Source: Malus domestica
Taxonomy: Eukaryota; Streptophyta; Magnoliopsida; Rosales; Rosaceae
Assembly: GCF_042453785.1 (NCBI RefSeq)
Contig: NC_091675.1
Location: 9,932,501-9,996,500, forward strand
DNA: 64,000 nucleotides
Direction: 5' to 3'
Made by a program: the position numbers and the translations under genes
The notes under the pieces: generated by a model
The model's input: the letters and a program-made list of their open reading frames with translations, nothing else
Told to the model about the DNA's origin: nothing
Database searches by the model: none
Shown: piece after piece, positions 1 through 12,188 of the stretch
Layout of the letters: every line of letters starts with the position of its first letter
Position numbering within the stretch: position 1 is the stretch's first letter

Positions 1-1340
1 CAATTTCATCACCATGCTTATATTGTTTGTTGAACTCTATGCAAACAGGCAGGAGCAGTCTGACACCCCTAGGTGAACTCTGATCACTATAGATGAGGCT
101 TTCACGAAAGCAGGATGGGTAAGTAGTAAAAGCAAAAATATAAAAAACAATCTTTAAAATGAAAATTGTATCTATTACTATATTACACCAGGATTTATTA
201 GTCATCGTTGAGAAACCAAGACTACAAACTTGGGCCTTGTGTGTGTGTTTGTGTTTCCCTTTTTTGGTACTTAAGGAGGAAACCATTTCAGATTTCAGAT
301 ACAACATTTTAATATTGAAGTTTTCAATTATGAGTTTGTCTAAACTTACAATTTATTTATAGTTTTTTTTTTCACTTATACCGTATGAATACTTGAATTG
401 TGCATAACTGTTTTTGTTGTATAATTGTAAAAACACATTTACAAGAAAGCATGTTTTCCTCAACCTTAATTGTGTAAGGAAAAGAGGAGTATTTTCCAAA
501 GGTGCTTACCTAGGAATATAATACGGGTTAGAATTTTATAATAACAGAATGTCACTAGGTTTGGACCATTTTTTCTTGGATTGTTGTGCGAATAGAAATT
601 AGGGGGGAAAAGTTGAAAAGGCTTAGGTTCACTTTTGGAACCTTGTTGGCTTGGCAGCTTTGCCTTCACTCTGTGGAACTTGTTCCTGCGGCTGCCTCAT
701 GTAAAAACCTAGCTTCTCTTCTCCTAATGGGAGATGTTTGCATCCGTTTCTTTCTCTTGCCTTTTGCGTTTATAAATGCACCTTTTGACCAAAAAAAGAA
801 ACCGTTTCATACATTAGGCTCCTGATGTGTGGCATAGTTATTCGAAGCCTTAACAATCTTGTAATAGACCAATCTCTATCTGTCATGAAATGGTTTTCTA
901 CGAATTAAGACTAGGCAAAGTTTGTTTCATTGTGAAGTACTGATTTAATGTTCTTCTGAGGTGAGGGTTACGTGTTTCTTTCTGACAGGCGACGCATGAT
1001 GTAGAGACTGAACAGATATTGTACCTGCATTGCTCGATTACTTGATACACACGCAGCGCTAAGAATTTCTCAGCTGCTAATAATGGCCGGAATATGCCAA
1101 ACTTGATGTCCTTAATTTCGTCTTCAAGTCTTGTCTCTTGGATGACATAGAGGTGATGTTTATACTTTGTGGTTGATGGCTTATGTATGTTAATTATTTT
1201 TCTTTTATGTTTAAAACAGTACATGTCTATGGACAATAGTTTGCCCATGTAAACGATTCTGCCACTATACCCCTCCATCTTGCCTTTTACAACTTTGAAA
1301 GGAGCTTAAAGTTGATGGTGGGTACTGGGTAGGTAGGTAG
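1..1340 (+). other. Unassigned stretch, possibly the 3' end of a plus-strand gene
   Basis: No gene is recognised here. A reading frame ends in a good donor (GG|GTAAGT) at about 116. A strong acceptor (TTTCTGACAG) at about 980-989 opens a short frame of 18 codons that closes with TGA near 1044. Together these could be the last exons of a gene that starts left of the window. No protein family was recognised from these short pieces. The 126-codon minus ORF at 898-1278 has no family signature and is probably chance. Everything here is weak inference. Confidence 0.15.
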
Positions 1341-2149
1341 ATACTTGTGTTTTCTACATATATGAACAACAATACAAGGGAAGGGGTGCAAGTGAGATTG
1401 AAAATTTCGTTTTCGACCGTAACGAATTGTATTAAATTTGTTTGTGTTGGATCAATTGTAAGGAGGTCGAAGGTTTACTTTGCTTTACCTTTGTGTAGTT
1501 AAATGCTAAATTACAAATTGAAAACTTATGATTGAAAATTTTGAATGATTTTTTTAAATTTAGGTGCATTCAATCAGAATTTTAAAGGAATTTTTAACAT
1601 TTTAAATGTATTCAATTAGAAACTGAAGTTTAAAGGATTTTAAATAGTTGGGGAATTCAAAGGAGTTAAAGATATTTCGTATTTTATTGTAGCATTCTTA
1701 AGTCTCACTTCTTATCCTGAGAATTTGAGAGAATTTACTTAAAGTTATGTATAGAATCTCTAGAAATCTATTAAACTCCATCAAATAATTTATAATTCCA
1801 TTAAAATCCCAAAAAATCTCATTTGAATACACTCTTTATATAAGACAGATAAACTATTCTCATTGGCCACATCATGAAGTCAGTAAATTGAATACTCTTC
1901 AACGAGTACTCATATATTATCCAACATATAAATACAAGTTTTCAAGAAGAGGACCCTCATTTCCTTAACCATGGCTCTAGTTTCATTTCGTTCACATTCC
2001 TTTTGCCCCCTCTTTCAACTCTTTTAAGCTAGACATACAACTTAGTCTTTAAACTCGTCTTTAAATTCCTAATTAATACGTAGTGCAACACACGTGTAGC
2101 AACACGAACGGCACTTGATGCTCTTTCTGAGGAAAGGGATCATCTCCGG

Positions 2150-2309
2150 ATCCCTTCAATCAAATCCTCTCAATCTATTAGTACGGACCCTTGAAATCTA
2201 TCCAACAGCTACAAACAGAAAACCTTTTAAAAACTTATAATAACTTTAACCGTTGAATCAAATTTCAAGAATCCAAATTAGTGGATTGAGAGGATTTGGT
2301 GGAAGGGAT
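2150..2309. repeat. Small foldback (MITE-like) repeat
   Basis: The left end (2150-2175) and the right end (2284-2309) are inverted copies of about 26 bp. The left arm begins ATCCCTTCAATCAAATCC; the right arm read on the minus strand begins ATCCCTTCCACCAAATCC. The ~110 bp between the arms is AT-rich and non-coding. No clear target duplication was identified. The surrounding 1340-2500 is AT-rich spacer without a supported gene. Confidence 0.5.
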
Positions 2310-2518
2310 ACGGGAGAGAGGTTCCGTAAGTTGTGATATTTGACGTTTGGGTTAGACATACTGTTTTGGACGGATTTAACTTCGCTGCTGTTGAATTTGC
2401 AGCAACAAGTCCAGTTCCAAAACTATGTTTTGTATCATGGTTTTGTACAGTACAAGTAAAATCTCATCCTCATCCCCCGGGCCCCACCCTCACCAACTAG
2501 AAAGTCAGTAGCTATTTA

Positions 2519-3282
2519 GGGGTGTAGTCAAATTAAGATTTTAAGGAATATTAAAAGATTTTAAAAGTGATAGATTTGATAGGATTTAGGAGGATTTAAA
2601 GCCCCTACAAAATTCATATGAATTTTAAAGAATTTGAATGGATTTAGTTTGTAAATTTTTGTGGATTGTTGTGGATTTTCATATAATTTTTATATTGAAA
2701 AAAACAAATTTCTTTCCCCTTGCCCTACTGTATTCGATAGCCACTTTATCCCCTCTTTTTTTGGGTCCCCTTTCACACAACCACGACTCTATCTATTTCT
2801 CAATTGATAGATCAACTTAACTTTGGTGAGCTTTTGAGCACTACAATACCAACAACCATCACCACCGATTGCCCTTTTGCCACAGACGTACGCTGTGGTA
2901 CTTCACTAGTGCTTGTAGTACTACATACATTAAAAAAGCAGAATGGCGAAAGAGTAGTATTAACCAAAATCCTAGATCGATCATGTTCTTCGATGATCAT
3001 ACATGCCTAATTAAGGTTTAATGGTCATAATAAGAGATTCCACCAAAGTATATGATGGTTCCCTGTGTGTGGCTGGGGTTGGTAGATATTTGAGGACTGC
3101 TCAGATGGAAAATGATTTGAAATCCTAGGGGGTGAGGTTAGATTATTTTTAGTCTTGGTTATATATACTTCTTGCCCTCAAATCCCACAAAATCCACAAC
3201 TTATTGAAATCCTTCAAAATCTTAATTTTTTTAATACACTTAGATTTAGATGGATTTTAAAATTATTTAATTGACTACACTT
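2519..3282. repeat. Degenerate AT-rich element with inverted ends
   Basis: The left end reads GGGGTGTAGTCAAATTAAG. The right end, read on the minus strand, contains AAGTGTAGTCAATTAAATAA, so the two ends are imperfect inverted repeats. The interior has many short tracts related to GGATTTTAAA but no coding capacity that I can support. Similar AT-rich tracts occur at 1540-1850. The small overlapping ORFs at 2638-3010 look like chance. Confidence 0.35.
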
Positions 3283-3340
3283 AGATTTGAATGGATTCTA
3301 AAATCCTTTAAAATCCTTTAATTAACTGCACTAAAATTTT

Positions 3341-5380
3341 AAGGCAAAATAGCCAAAATGGTCCATGAGATTTGCATAACTCATCACTTTGGTCCCTAAC
3401 ATTTCAAATCAATCAAAGTGGTCCCTGAGATTGTCCACCATCCATCATTTTGATCATTCCGTTAAAAACTCCGTTAAGTGTCTCGGAGCTCTTGGCTGAA
3501 AGTTTGGGTAATTTTCAAAGTTTCGTAACTCAATCGTTTCTTAACCAAATTCGACCCATCATATATCAAAATGAAGATAGGAAAGTGTAGAATAAGATTA
3601 TATCTATTTGTAAGACAAATGGTCGCCGGAGATGGCCGAAAAATAGCCTCAAAGTTGACTGTTCCGAGGGAAAACTGAAAAACCTGCCGGAAACTAGGTA
3701 AACTTTAAACGTTTATAACTTCTTCAATACTAAACAAAATCAAGTGATTCAAAAATGAAAATCATACTTCTCGATGAGATGAAGAGAATGGTACCTTTTT
3801 GACTATTAAACCGCCTTGATTTGGCCGAAAAACTGCTCGAAAGTGGCCTTGGACAGCCACTTTCGAGCCATTTTCCGGCCAAACCACGACGATTTAGCCA
3901 TCTAAATAGGTACCATTCTCTTCGTCTCGTCTAGAAGTATGATTTTCGTTTTTAAATCACTTGATTTTGTTGAGTATTGAAAAAGTTATGAATGTTTAAA
4001 GTTTACCCAGTTTCCAGCGAGTTTTCAATTTTCTCTTGGACCAGTCAACTTTGAGACTATTTTCCGGCCATGTACGACAACCATTTGGCTTATAAATTGA
4101 TATAATCTTATTCTACACTTTCCTATCTTCATTTTGATATATTATGGGTCGAATTTAGTTAAGAAACGATTGAGTTACGAAGCTTTGAAAATTACTCAAA
4201 CTTTCGACCAAGAGCTCCGAGACACTTAACGGAGTGTTTAAGAGCAGTTCCACCGGGGAACCTTTAGGCCATCACCCATCCAAATTATTGGCCCGGCACC
4301 CAGCCAATCCACTCCAGCCGAGCAGATAAGCTGGCACCCAGTCCAAGCTGGTCTCTAGGCCGGCTCAGAATGTGCTGAGCCTTTGCCCAGCCTACATGAT
4401 GCCAGGCGATACCGCCACCCCTCCTTGAGCTAAATTCGAAGCTCTCTGCTTTCCTTGCACCACCACCCCAACTCGAGCTTCCATATCCAAAGCCCTCCCT
4501 TTCAGTCTTGGGCTGTTGCTCGGAGCTGCAGCGATTGAATAGATCGGTGACGAAGCAGCTGACGTCATGGTCTGAATCGAAGGCGGCGTCGGAGAACCAG
4601 TTGCAATCGGAGGAGCTCTGGGGATCGAGAGGATCGATGGCAAAGGGTTTGCAATTTTGGTTGGCGCACCAGTGGGATCGGGGATCGGGGAGGAGGGTTG
4701 GGTGGGATTGCGGGTCGTTGGGTTCGTTTGGTGGTTGCGGCTCATGGGGTAGAGCCGAACTTGGCTAATCTCACATGGGTTTTGGCGGTTTGAAGAGAAG
4801 ATAAAGAAGAAGGGAGGAAAAAGTGGTGAAACTATGCTTGACAACACAGTTGGAAAATCAGGGAAGAAAAAGAAGAATGGAGTCCAGAGAGTACTTTCAT
4901 ATACTTTTTGTGTGAAAAAAATATACCAAAAAGCTCATCCTTAATTTATTTGATGAGTTTATGTAATTTTATTTTAGTGTGTTTTTTTTAAGTTTATTTG
5001 ATGAGTATGTAATTTTATTTTAGTGTGTATTTTTTTTAAGTTTATTTGAAATTTTTTCCGAAATTGGTTAAAAATCTTATCCGAAATAAACTTAAAAAAA
5101 AAAACACACCAAATAAATGCGCTGAGTGCTAGCGTATTTTTTTAGGGGTGGAGGAGATGCCTTGGCCTATTACTGTTCACTCTAGTCTATTACTATTTAC
5201 TTGAGTGGATAAATTCGCTGAGTGCTGGCGCAAAGTCCTTAGGGGTGGACTTGCTCTAACAGAAAGACCAAAATGATGGGTGGTAGACAATCTCAAGGAC
5301 CACTTTGATTGATTTGAAATGTTAGAGACCAAAATGAGAAATTATGTAAATCTCAAGAAACATTTTGACAATTTACCCTT
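3341..5380. mobile_element. Large foldback element, split by a younger insertion
   Basis: Two arms of roughly 500 bp face each other around a centre near 3846-3850. The left arm is 3341-3845. The right arm is 3851-4241 and resumes at 5257-5380. Matching landmarks include GGTACCATTCTCTTC in the right arm and its complement in the left, and CTCCGAGACACTTAACGGAG in the right arm mirrored near 3475. The ends are AAGGCAAAAT on the left and ATTTTACCCTT-like on the right. It has no transposase, so it is a non-autonomous foldback or MITE-type element. The right arm is interrupted by the element at 4242-5256. Confidence 0.8.
4242..5256. mobile_element. PIF/Harbinger-like non-autonomous element with TAA target duplication
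   Basis: This ~1015-bp element sits inside the right arm of the older foldback. The left end is GAGCAGTTCCACC and the right end is GGTGGACTTGCTC, an imperfect terminal inverted repeat. It is flanked by TAA at 4239-4241 and 5257-5259, the 3-bp target duplication of the PIF/Harbinger (Tourist) type. No transposase is present. A GC-richer core at about 4390-4790 has overlapping open frames on both strands (minus 4392-4847, plus 4508-4768), quite unlike the AT-rich tail, and could be captured host sequence. No protein family was recognised in it. Confidence 0.75.
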
Positions 5381-5481
5381 TAAAAATCTTTTAAAATACT
5401 CTCAAATCCGGTTTGAGCAGGCCCTGGTTATTAACTGGAGAAAGAAGAAGAAACTTTCATAACTCTCATCCTCCCTCAGTC

Positions 5482-8400
5482 ATGTCGTCGTCGTCAACTC
5501 CCACAGCCACCTTCATTTTCTCACTCCTCCCCCTCTTCCTCCTCCTCCTGTCAGATGCAAATGCAAATGCTGTTGACTCGGCTTCTACTGTCTGCATCAT
5601 CGGCAGCGGCATTGGTGGCTCCTCAGTGGCCCACTTCCTCCGCCGCTACTCCCCTCCTCATCTCAACTTCACCATCCGGATCTTCGAGCGCAACCCCGTC
5701 GTCGGTGGTCGCATGGCCACCGTCAACGTCTCCGGCCACATCTTCGAGGCCGGCGCCTCCATTCTCCACCCCAGGAACCTGCACGCTGTGAACTACACTA
5801 AGCTTCTCAACCTCGCCGTCAATAGCCCCTCCTCCTCCGATGAATCCTCCTCTTCTGCTTTTGGAATTTGGGACGGCCATCAGTTTGTGTTCAAGACTCT
5901 GAGCTTCAAATCAGAGCTTCCCTTTGTCGATAAGATTGTTTCTCTTGCCAATTCACTCCTCATGCTCTTCAGATACGGCTACTCCCTTATCAGGATGGAC
6001 AAATTTGTTGAGGTATAAAACTAAATAAATGGTTTATTTATTGAGTTTTAATTTAGGGTTTTGTTGTTGAATTTGGTGAATTTCTTTGTGTGGTGCAGAC
6101 TGCTGTAAACAAGTTCTGCAAGTATTATGAAAGCTTTGAGACGAGACCCGTTTTCGAGACGGTGGATGAGATGCTCAAATGGGCTGGTTTGTACAATCTC
6201 ACCACCGCCACTTTGGCTGTCGAACTGGCCGATGCCGGACTGTCTCCCCTCTTGATACAAGAGCTTGTCACTGTAAGAACTAAAGTCCCCAGCTTTCTTT
6301 AATGGATTGCAATTATCAATAGTTTCACTTCTGTACCTTCGGATTCTATGCTTTCAACTTAACATGATTGATAATTTGATTTTAACAAACATATTGGTAC
6401 TTCTCCGCAAGTTCGTTGACTGTTTAGAATTTAAATTCATGTTACACAAGTGTATTGGAGCCTCTGTAGCTTGTAGATACTATAGTATAAAGAAGAAACA
6501 TCACCCAAATATTTCATTTTTTCTCATATGCTTATTTCGAGACATGGTTACTGGGGTGGGGTTTCTAAAGTCAGAAGTGTCGTCTGTTTCATATAAACGA
6601 AACAAAACAAAAATTAGTAAAAGGAAGAAACATCACCAAAATATTTCAGTTAAAAATTTCACTGCTCATAACTAAATAAGAGTGGGGAAAAAATCTACTT
6701 CAATGGCAGCGTGCTTCTGCTGAGCATATCTTTTGTTTACAATAGTTAGTACGATATCTTGTGCAAAAAGTAAATAAAAAACTTTTTATTTGAGGTGTAT
6801 GGTCGGCAAGTGGGAAATAAGTCTCATCCTCACCCCTAAACGACTACCATTGAAGTGAATCTACTTCAATGATAGCGAGCTTCTGTGATCTTGTCTTTTG
6901 TTTGCAATATATAGTATGATATCTTGTGCAAAAAGTAGATATAGGAAGGAGTAGAAAAGGTTCTTTCTTTTTTGGCGCCCCTGTTATATTACTTCCATGC
7001 ATAAAGTTTCATTAAATTAAAGATTTTTCATGCCCTCAATTTGAATTGATTTCATCGGGCCCTCATTAATGCCCAGTTGAAGTATTATATAGGAATAGAG
7101 AGACCTGCGAGATCTTGTAATCGAAAAAAAAGGCGCTACCAAGCTGTGCTGCATGTTTTCCACATTGTTATCAAATCTAGATATTAAAAACTTGCCAAAA
7201 GAGGATTTTTGTGCTCCGTTATGAGTGGTTTTAGATCCATGCATCTTCAAATTTCACAGAATCGGCACAAATTGTTTCAATGTTTTATCAAAACTTGGTC
7301 ATCATGGATGGGATCATAACTTTGAAGCATACTCAGATTAGAACTGTAAATGTCATTTTGGTGGTTTAAGATGATATCTTGTGGATTTTGGTGGGATATA
7401 GTTTTGCAAGACAAGCAATTAAGAATAATGGATGTATAGCCTCAAGTTTCAAAAGTACTTTATTTGATTCTGATTTCCCCCCCCCCCCCCCCCCCCCCCT
7501 CATTTGTGTATAATATACTGTATCCTGGATGAGGATTAGATTAATGCTCAGTTTACATTTCGCTGGATATAGGCATGCCATTTATTTTCCCTAGTCTTCT
7601 TATACGGTAGTTTTCTTGGCATATAGGGCTTCTCGTTTTTTTTTTTTTCTGGTTATCTTTATACCAGTGTATATGGAAACAAAAGCATGTGTCATGGGTG
7701 CCTGGAGAGGTTCTACTTCATTTCAACTTAAGGAAACTCTTGGTTTGTTGAAATTTTGGTATGCTGAACTATGGAGTTGGCTTATAAGTGCAGCAGTCTT
7801 CTGCTAAAAAACAACAAAATAAAATAAAGTGCAGCAGTCTTTTGAGTTTTTCAAAATTCCCACTAGAACTTAGCACTCTGCTGAATTCTTCAGGTCATCA
7901 CAAGAATCAATTATGGCCAAAGTGTCAGTATGAGTGGACTTGCTGGTGCAGTTTCATTGGCAGGATCAGGCGGAGGATTGTGGGCCATCAAAGGAGGGAA
8001 CTGGCAGATGGCTGCCGGACTGATTGATCATTCTGATGTTGAATTGCACCTTCAAGAAGAGATAGAATCTATTTCGTCAAATGGAGAATATTATGAGCTT
8101 AATTCCACCCTGCGGAACAGTTATACATGTGACATAGCAGTGGTTGCTTCACCTCTAGATGAGTTGAGTCTCAAGTTTAATCCTCCAATCTCCATCCCTA
8201 AGAGAGAATTGCAACACACGCATGCAACTTTTGTTAGGGGCCTCTTAAATCCTGTAAGTAACTCAGCATTGCTAAAAATCATGTGTGAATTATATGCTTA
8301 TTTTTTCAGTTACGTATGATTTTGGGTTTAATCTTTATGCTATCCCTAATTATTATTTATTACTCTTTGTTTTTTGGGGCAAGGTATATTTTGGCCTGAA

Positions 8401-9230
8401 TTCTGTGGCAGAAATCCCGGAATTGGTTGGCACTATTGAGATTCCTGATCTTCCATTCTCAAGTATATCAGTTCTGAAGCAACATGATGAGAAAGATTTC
8501 ACTTACAAGATATTCTCTCGTAAACCAATGGCGGATGCAATCCTAGATAGTATCTTCAGGTAACAGTCTAGTTTTCTAAATAGTGAGCACTCGTTTTCTG
8601 GATACAGCTAAAGAGAATAAGGTGCTTGGCATACTGACATACATATTCCACCCTCAGAGTTTCCTCAGTTTTCCTCTTCTGTGATTGAACCAAATATTCA
8701 ACTAGCAAATGGAACTAAAACTGATTAACCTTAGACATGCCTTGTTTGTGTACTGCATTAAAATTGAGCCTAGGGTCAAGCAAACTCAGGGTGTGTACTG
8801 CACCAAAATCTTTATTGTTTTTGCTTGGATAAAGGGAGAATGTTTGAGTGACCTTTCTCTAACAACTGTCAATTTTTGTCCAAAATCCTTTGGAATCGTC
8901 ATCTTGTTCATGAGGCCCTTGATCCTTTAAATAAATACTGATTGGTTTTCTTGTGCAACTACTAGTGTGAGGACGGAGACAATTCGAATAAATTGGGGTG
9001 CATACCCTCATTATACAGCTCCTGAAGTATTTGCACCGTTTATTTTGGATGGTCAGCATTTGTACTATGTGAACGCTTTTGAGAATGCAGCAAGTACAAT
9101 GGAGACGAGCGCTGTTGCAGCTGAGAATGTTGCAAGACTCATCCTGTCAAGATTTCCTAGCGTTGTACCTTTAAGTTTGCCAAGCTTGAGCTCCGAAGGC
9201 GATGGAGGGGATGTTCATGTAGATCTGTGA
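5482..9230 (+). CDS. FCLY: Farnesylcysteine lyase (prenylcysteine oxidase family)
   Basis: Five exons: 5482-6012, 6099-6272, 7894-8253, 8384-8559 and 8966-9230. All introns are GT-AG and the product is 501 residues, close to the ~500 of Arabidopsis FCLY. The family is an FAD-dependent thioether oxidase that splits farnesylcysteine into farnesal and cysteine during breakdown of prenylated proteins. In Arabidopsis its loss raises farnesylcysteine and ABA sensitivity. Visible features: a hydrophobic signal peptide at residues 8-24, then the FAD-binding GSGIGGSS loop at 41-48 and a downstream VVGGRMATV motif. The start at 5482 directly precedes the signal peptide; an upstream in-frame ATG at 5413 would bury it. 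Intron 2 is 1.6 kb. The gene converges on VPS20. Confidence 0.94.
6693..6943. repeat. Imperfect direct repeat in FCLY intron 2
   Basis: Two copies of about 80 bp, at 6693-6772 and 6859-6943, share ATCTACTTCAATG, TCTTTTGTTT and GATATCTTGTGCAAAAAGTA in the same order. They lie inside the 1.6-kb second intron of FCLY. No coding or target-site signature is visible. Confidence 0.6.
7477..7499. repeat. Homopolymer C tract, 23 bp
   Basis: An uninterrupted run of 23 C lies in FCLY intron 2. Such tracts are unusual in AT-rich plant introns and are prone to length error in sequencing. A second run of about 17 C occurs at 55932-55948, between RSW3 and the auxilin-related gene. Confidence 0.9.
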
Positions 9231-9591
9231 ATTCTGTTTGTGGTCTCCAGTCCAGTCAAGTCATTAGTTTCGGATGTAATTAAGATCGGGTGGCAGTGTC
9301 ATATGTGTAATAATATGTTTGGCCAAAATAAGCCTGTACTATAACTTGGAACAAGTTTCAACTGAGTTTATCGAGACATGGGACGGTGATCTGTATAATA
9401 CATGTTGGACCAATGCGGTGTTTGGACCGAGTCCTGAAAAACACATATTTGTACAAACCAATTCGGGTAATCAAGAAAGAGCACAATCAAAGTTATCCCA
9501 ACTATATAATTTTTACTGGTACATGAATCGTTGCGGAAGGGAGGAGGATCAATTGACGTTTGAAAACAGTTCGACCAGACGGCAACCTAAT

Positions 9592-9717
9592 TCAACTGTT
9601 CAATCCAATCAAGCCACCAACGGCTCCTCCGTAACTGCATATCCCCAAAATATTGTCAGGCATTTGCAATTGAGTTAACGAGCAATTAGCAGTTAGCATT
9701 GTGCGTGGGGGTGCTTG

Positions 9718-9748
<31 letters not shown>

Positions 9749-9753
9749 AGAGG

Positions 9754-9784
<31 letters not shown>

Positions 9785-11960
9785 CGACCTTTTGTCTTGG
9801 TGGAAACTTCATCAGTTGTGACCACATCAGGTGCAACTGGTACTTTGGTTGGTACATCAGGAAGGTCCAACTTCTCGTTTTCTTGAGAAGGCACTGAAGC
9901 AGGAGCTGTAGGCAGATCTTGAACGGTGATCTGACAAAGGAGCGAAGTTTCACTTTTAGATGAGATGAAATCATGTGATACCAGACTAGTCAAACTAACA
10001 AGACAAGAAACAATCAAAAGAACGTTCATGCTATGATTTGATATGCAGTTAGTTCATTAAAGATTTAATTGGTAATACAAAATCTGCTTGATCCAATTTC
10101 AACATTAATGAAGATCCGGTGAAAGACCTCAAATATAGGGCATTGCATGAAAACTAGATGGGTAGTAGCAATATTGGTAATCGGATAATTGAAGAGCACT
10201 TAAGAGAAAAGGACTTACTTTCACCATGTTAATCTTTATGAAAAAATGATTTTTACACAACAATCCTAGATACAACATGAGGTTTTCTAATAATCTCAGA
10301 AAGCAGTAATGAATTGTATGTTAATTACTACATAAAGTATTGAAACAGGAACAGATTGGCTACATAAAAAAGACTTAGAAGGGAAAACATGACAAACAGG
10401 AAGCAAAATAATCGTTAGGGTTTTGTGGACCCATTATTAGAATAGAAATGACATTACCTGAGCTTCCAAGTTCTCTAATTCTGCTAAAATATCCTCTTCG
10501 TCTTCTGCTGATAATTTCTCCCCCAAGATTCCATTAATTTCCTAACAAAAAGAAAATCATGAGAGAAACGGCAGAATTTATTAAAAAGAAAAAACTGAGG
10601 AGGAGATGATGAGCAAAGAAGAAGACAAAGTTTAGATGTTAACTCAATTGTTTACAATGACAAGAAAAATATATGGGACAGAATACACGCAAACGATGTG
10701 AAAAAACAGAGGCATAATTTTTTATGAGATCACAGCAGATATAGTTAGTTATATAGGGTATCTAGTATCAAACAAGATGATGGGTGGGGGTGAAAAGTAA
10801 ACTTGTCAATAGGAAAAGAACATGTAAAAACTTACAAAAACGAAGATCTTTACAAACTCAACTTAGAGGTAAACATTTTATCGCTCTTGATTTATGATAA
10901 AAACAACAACAGAATTCCAAGCACTTCCGCTCCATTACCAAAAGAAAAAAAATGAAGGAAAGCTCTCAAACACTAATAAATGAGGGTGGGAAAGGGGAAG
11001 AGGGAGGGCCTTGCACATAAGGAGCATCATAAATTTCAAAACTTGGTGGACAAATAAAAATCCTCCCAAATTGCCAAAATGTGTTTGATAGAGGTCCTCA
11101 TTCTAAGAATGCAACCCAAGGAAACTTTGGTGCAATACCAAATAAATAAAACCAAAAAAATAAAGACGAGAAGTGAAGCTCACATCTTGGTATGCTTTAG
11201 CTTCATCAGTATCATCCATTAGCTTTTGCACGTCCTCGAGATTGATCTCACTTTGTAAGGCTTTAATCGCATTATTACCAGCCTTCAAACTCTCAAATAC
11301 CGCTTTCTGCTTGCTTGTCAGTTCGATATCTTGCAACTGAACCAAAGTATTTAGTGTCAACATGTTGTTTGCTTTCTCTTAAGGTAGACCAGGTCCTAAA
11401 GGAAATCGAAAGAAAGAAAATGGACATGTAGGGTAGGGTTGTGCAATTACATACTTGTTGCTCAACATTAATAACCCAGGTATCAACTTGCTTCAACAAT
11501 TCTTCCTGTGCCTTCTTCTTCTTTAACGCTAACAAAGCTCTTTCCTTTTTCTTGTCACGAATCAAATCCCTTGCGGCTTGCTTTTCGGCTTCGATTACAG
11601 CTTCGAGCTGGGCAAAGTGGGATACAAGTGAACTCGATCGACGGGCAAATATTAAAAATTCCAGAAGTATATGCAAGTTCAAAACCCCATTTATAAAAAA
11701 AATGGGAATTCTTCAGTCGACAAAAATTGAATTAAATTCTTCGTTTTCTGTTAGCCCATTTGAGATGAGAAGGTAGAATTTATTTCTATTTGACAGGATT
11801 ATCCACATGTAGATAATTAAGAATTAAGAGATTAACAATTAAGAATTAAGATTAAGACCTGTTGTTGGTACTGAGCAAGCTTGCGTCTCTGGGTCTTGAG
11901 AGAAAGAATAGCTCGATCAACCTCCGTGATCTTGGGCTTCTTCACGAACAAATTCCCCAT
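9592..11960 (-). CDS. VPS20: ESCRT-III subunit VPS20 (CHMP6-like)
   Basis: Five exons, read on the minus strand: 11859-11960, 11455-11607, 11184-11336, 10458-10541 and 9592-9930. The first four are exactly 34, 51, 51 and 28 codons and match plant VPS20. The N-terminus [15 protein letters not shown] carries the likely myristoylation Gly2. It is followed by the basic, helical SNF7 core with the [14 protein letters not shown] stretch. VPS20 links ESCRT-II to SNF7 on late endosomes during multivesicular-body sorting. The last exon starts [10 protein letters not shown] and contains the conserved DLPDVPTK. It then runs into a (GA)n/(TG)n microsatellite, giving an odd Ser-Leu/Thr-His tail and about 276 residues instead of the usual ~215. 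The true C-terminus is therefore uncertain. The 3' end faces FCLY. Confidence 0.9.
9721..9786. repeat. Compound (TG)n-(AG)n microsatellite in the VPS20 last exon
   Basis: About 14 TG units are followed by a run of AG units with a few interruptions. On the minus strand this falls inside the open frame of the VPS20 last exon and reads as Ser-Leu and Thr-His repeats. A length change not divisible by three would shift the frame into another open frame that ends near 9693. Confidence 0.92.
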
Positions 11961-11999
11961 CTCTCAATCTTCTTCTAATCCGATAACTTCTTAAAACAT

Positions 12000-12153
12000 T
12001 TCGTGTTCGGTGAGAATTAATTACAATTCACTCTCAATTATCTTCCACGATGATTTGATTGGGTTTGCTTTGCTCCCTCCTAATTTCCCCACAGCAAATC
12101 TTCTTCCTCGCTCCAGAGTTCTCCGAGTACTCGTCTCCTACAGAGAGAGAAAC

Positions 12154-12188
<35 letters not shown>

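Noticed and set aside
898..1278. Minus-strand ORF of 126 codons
   Set aside because: No recognisable domain, AT-rich codons and a possible plus-strand terminal exon in the same place.
7366..7581. Minus-strand ORF with a Gly run
   Set aside because: The Gly run is the 23-bp C tract; no conserved sequence.
9319..9678. Plus-strand ORF of 119 codons between FCLY and VPS20
   Set aside because: No family signature, lies in the 3' flank of FCLY and overlaps the VPS20 last exon on the other strand.
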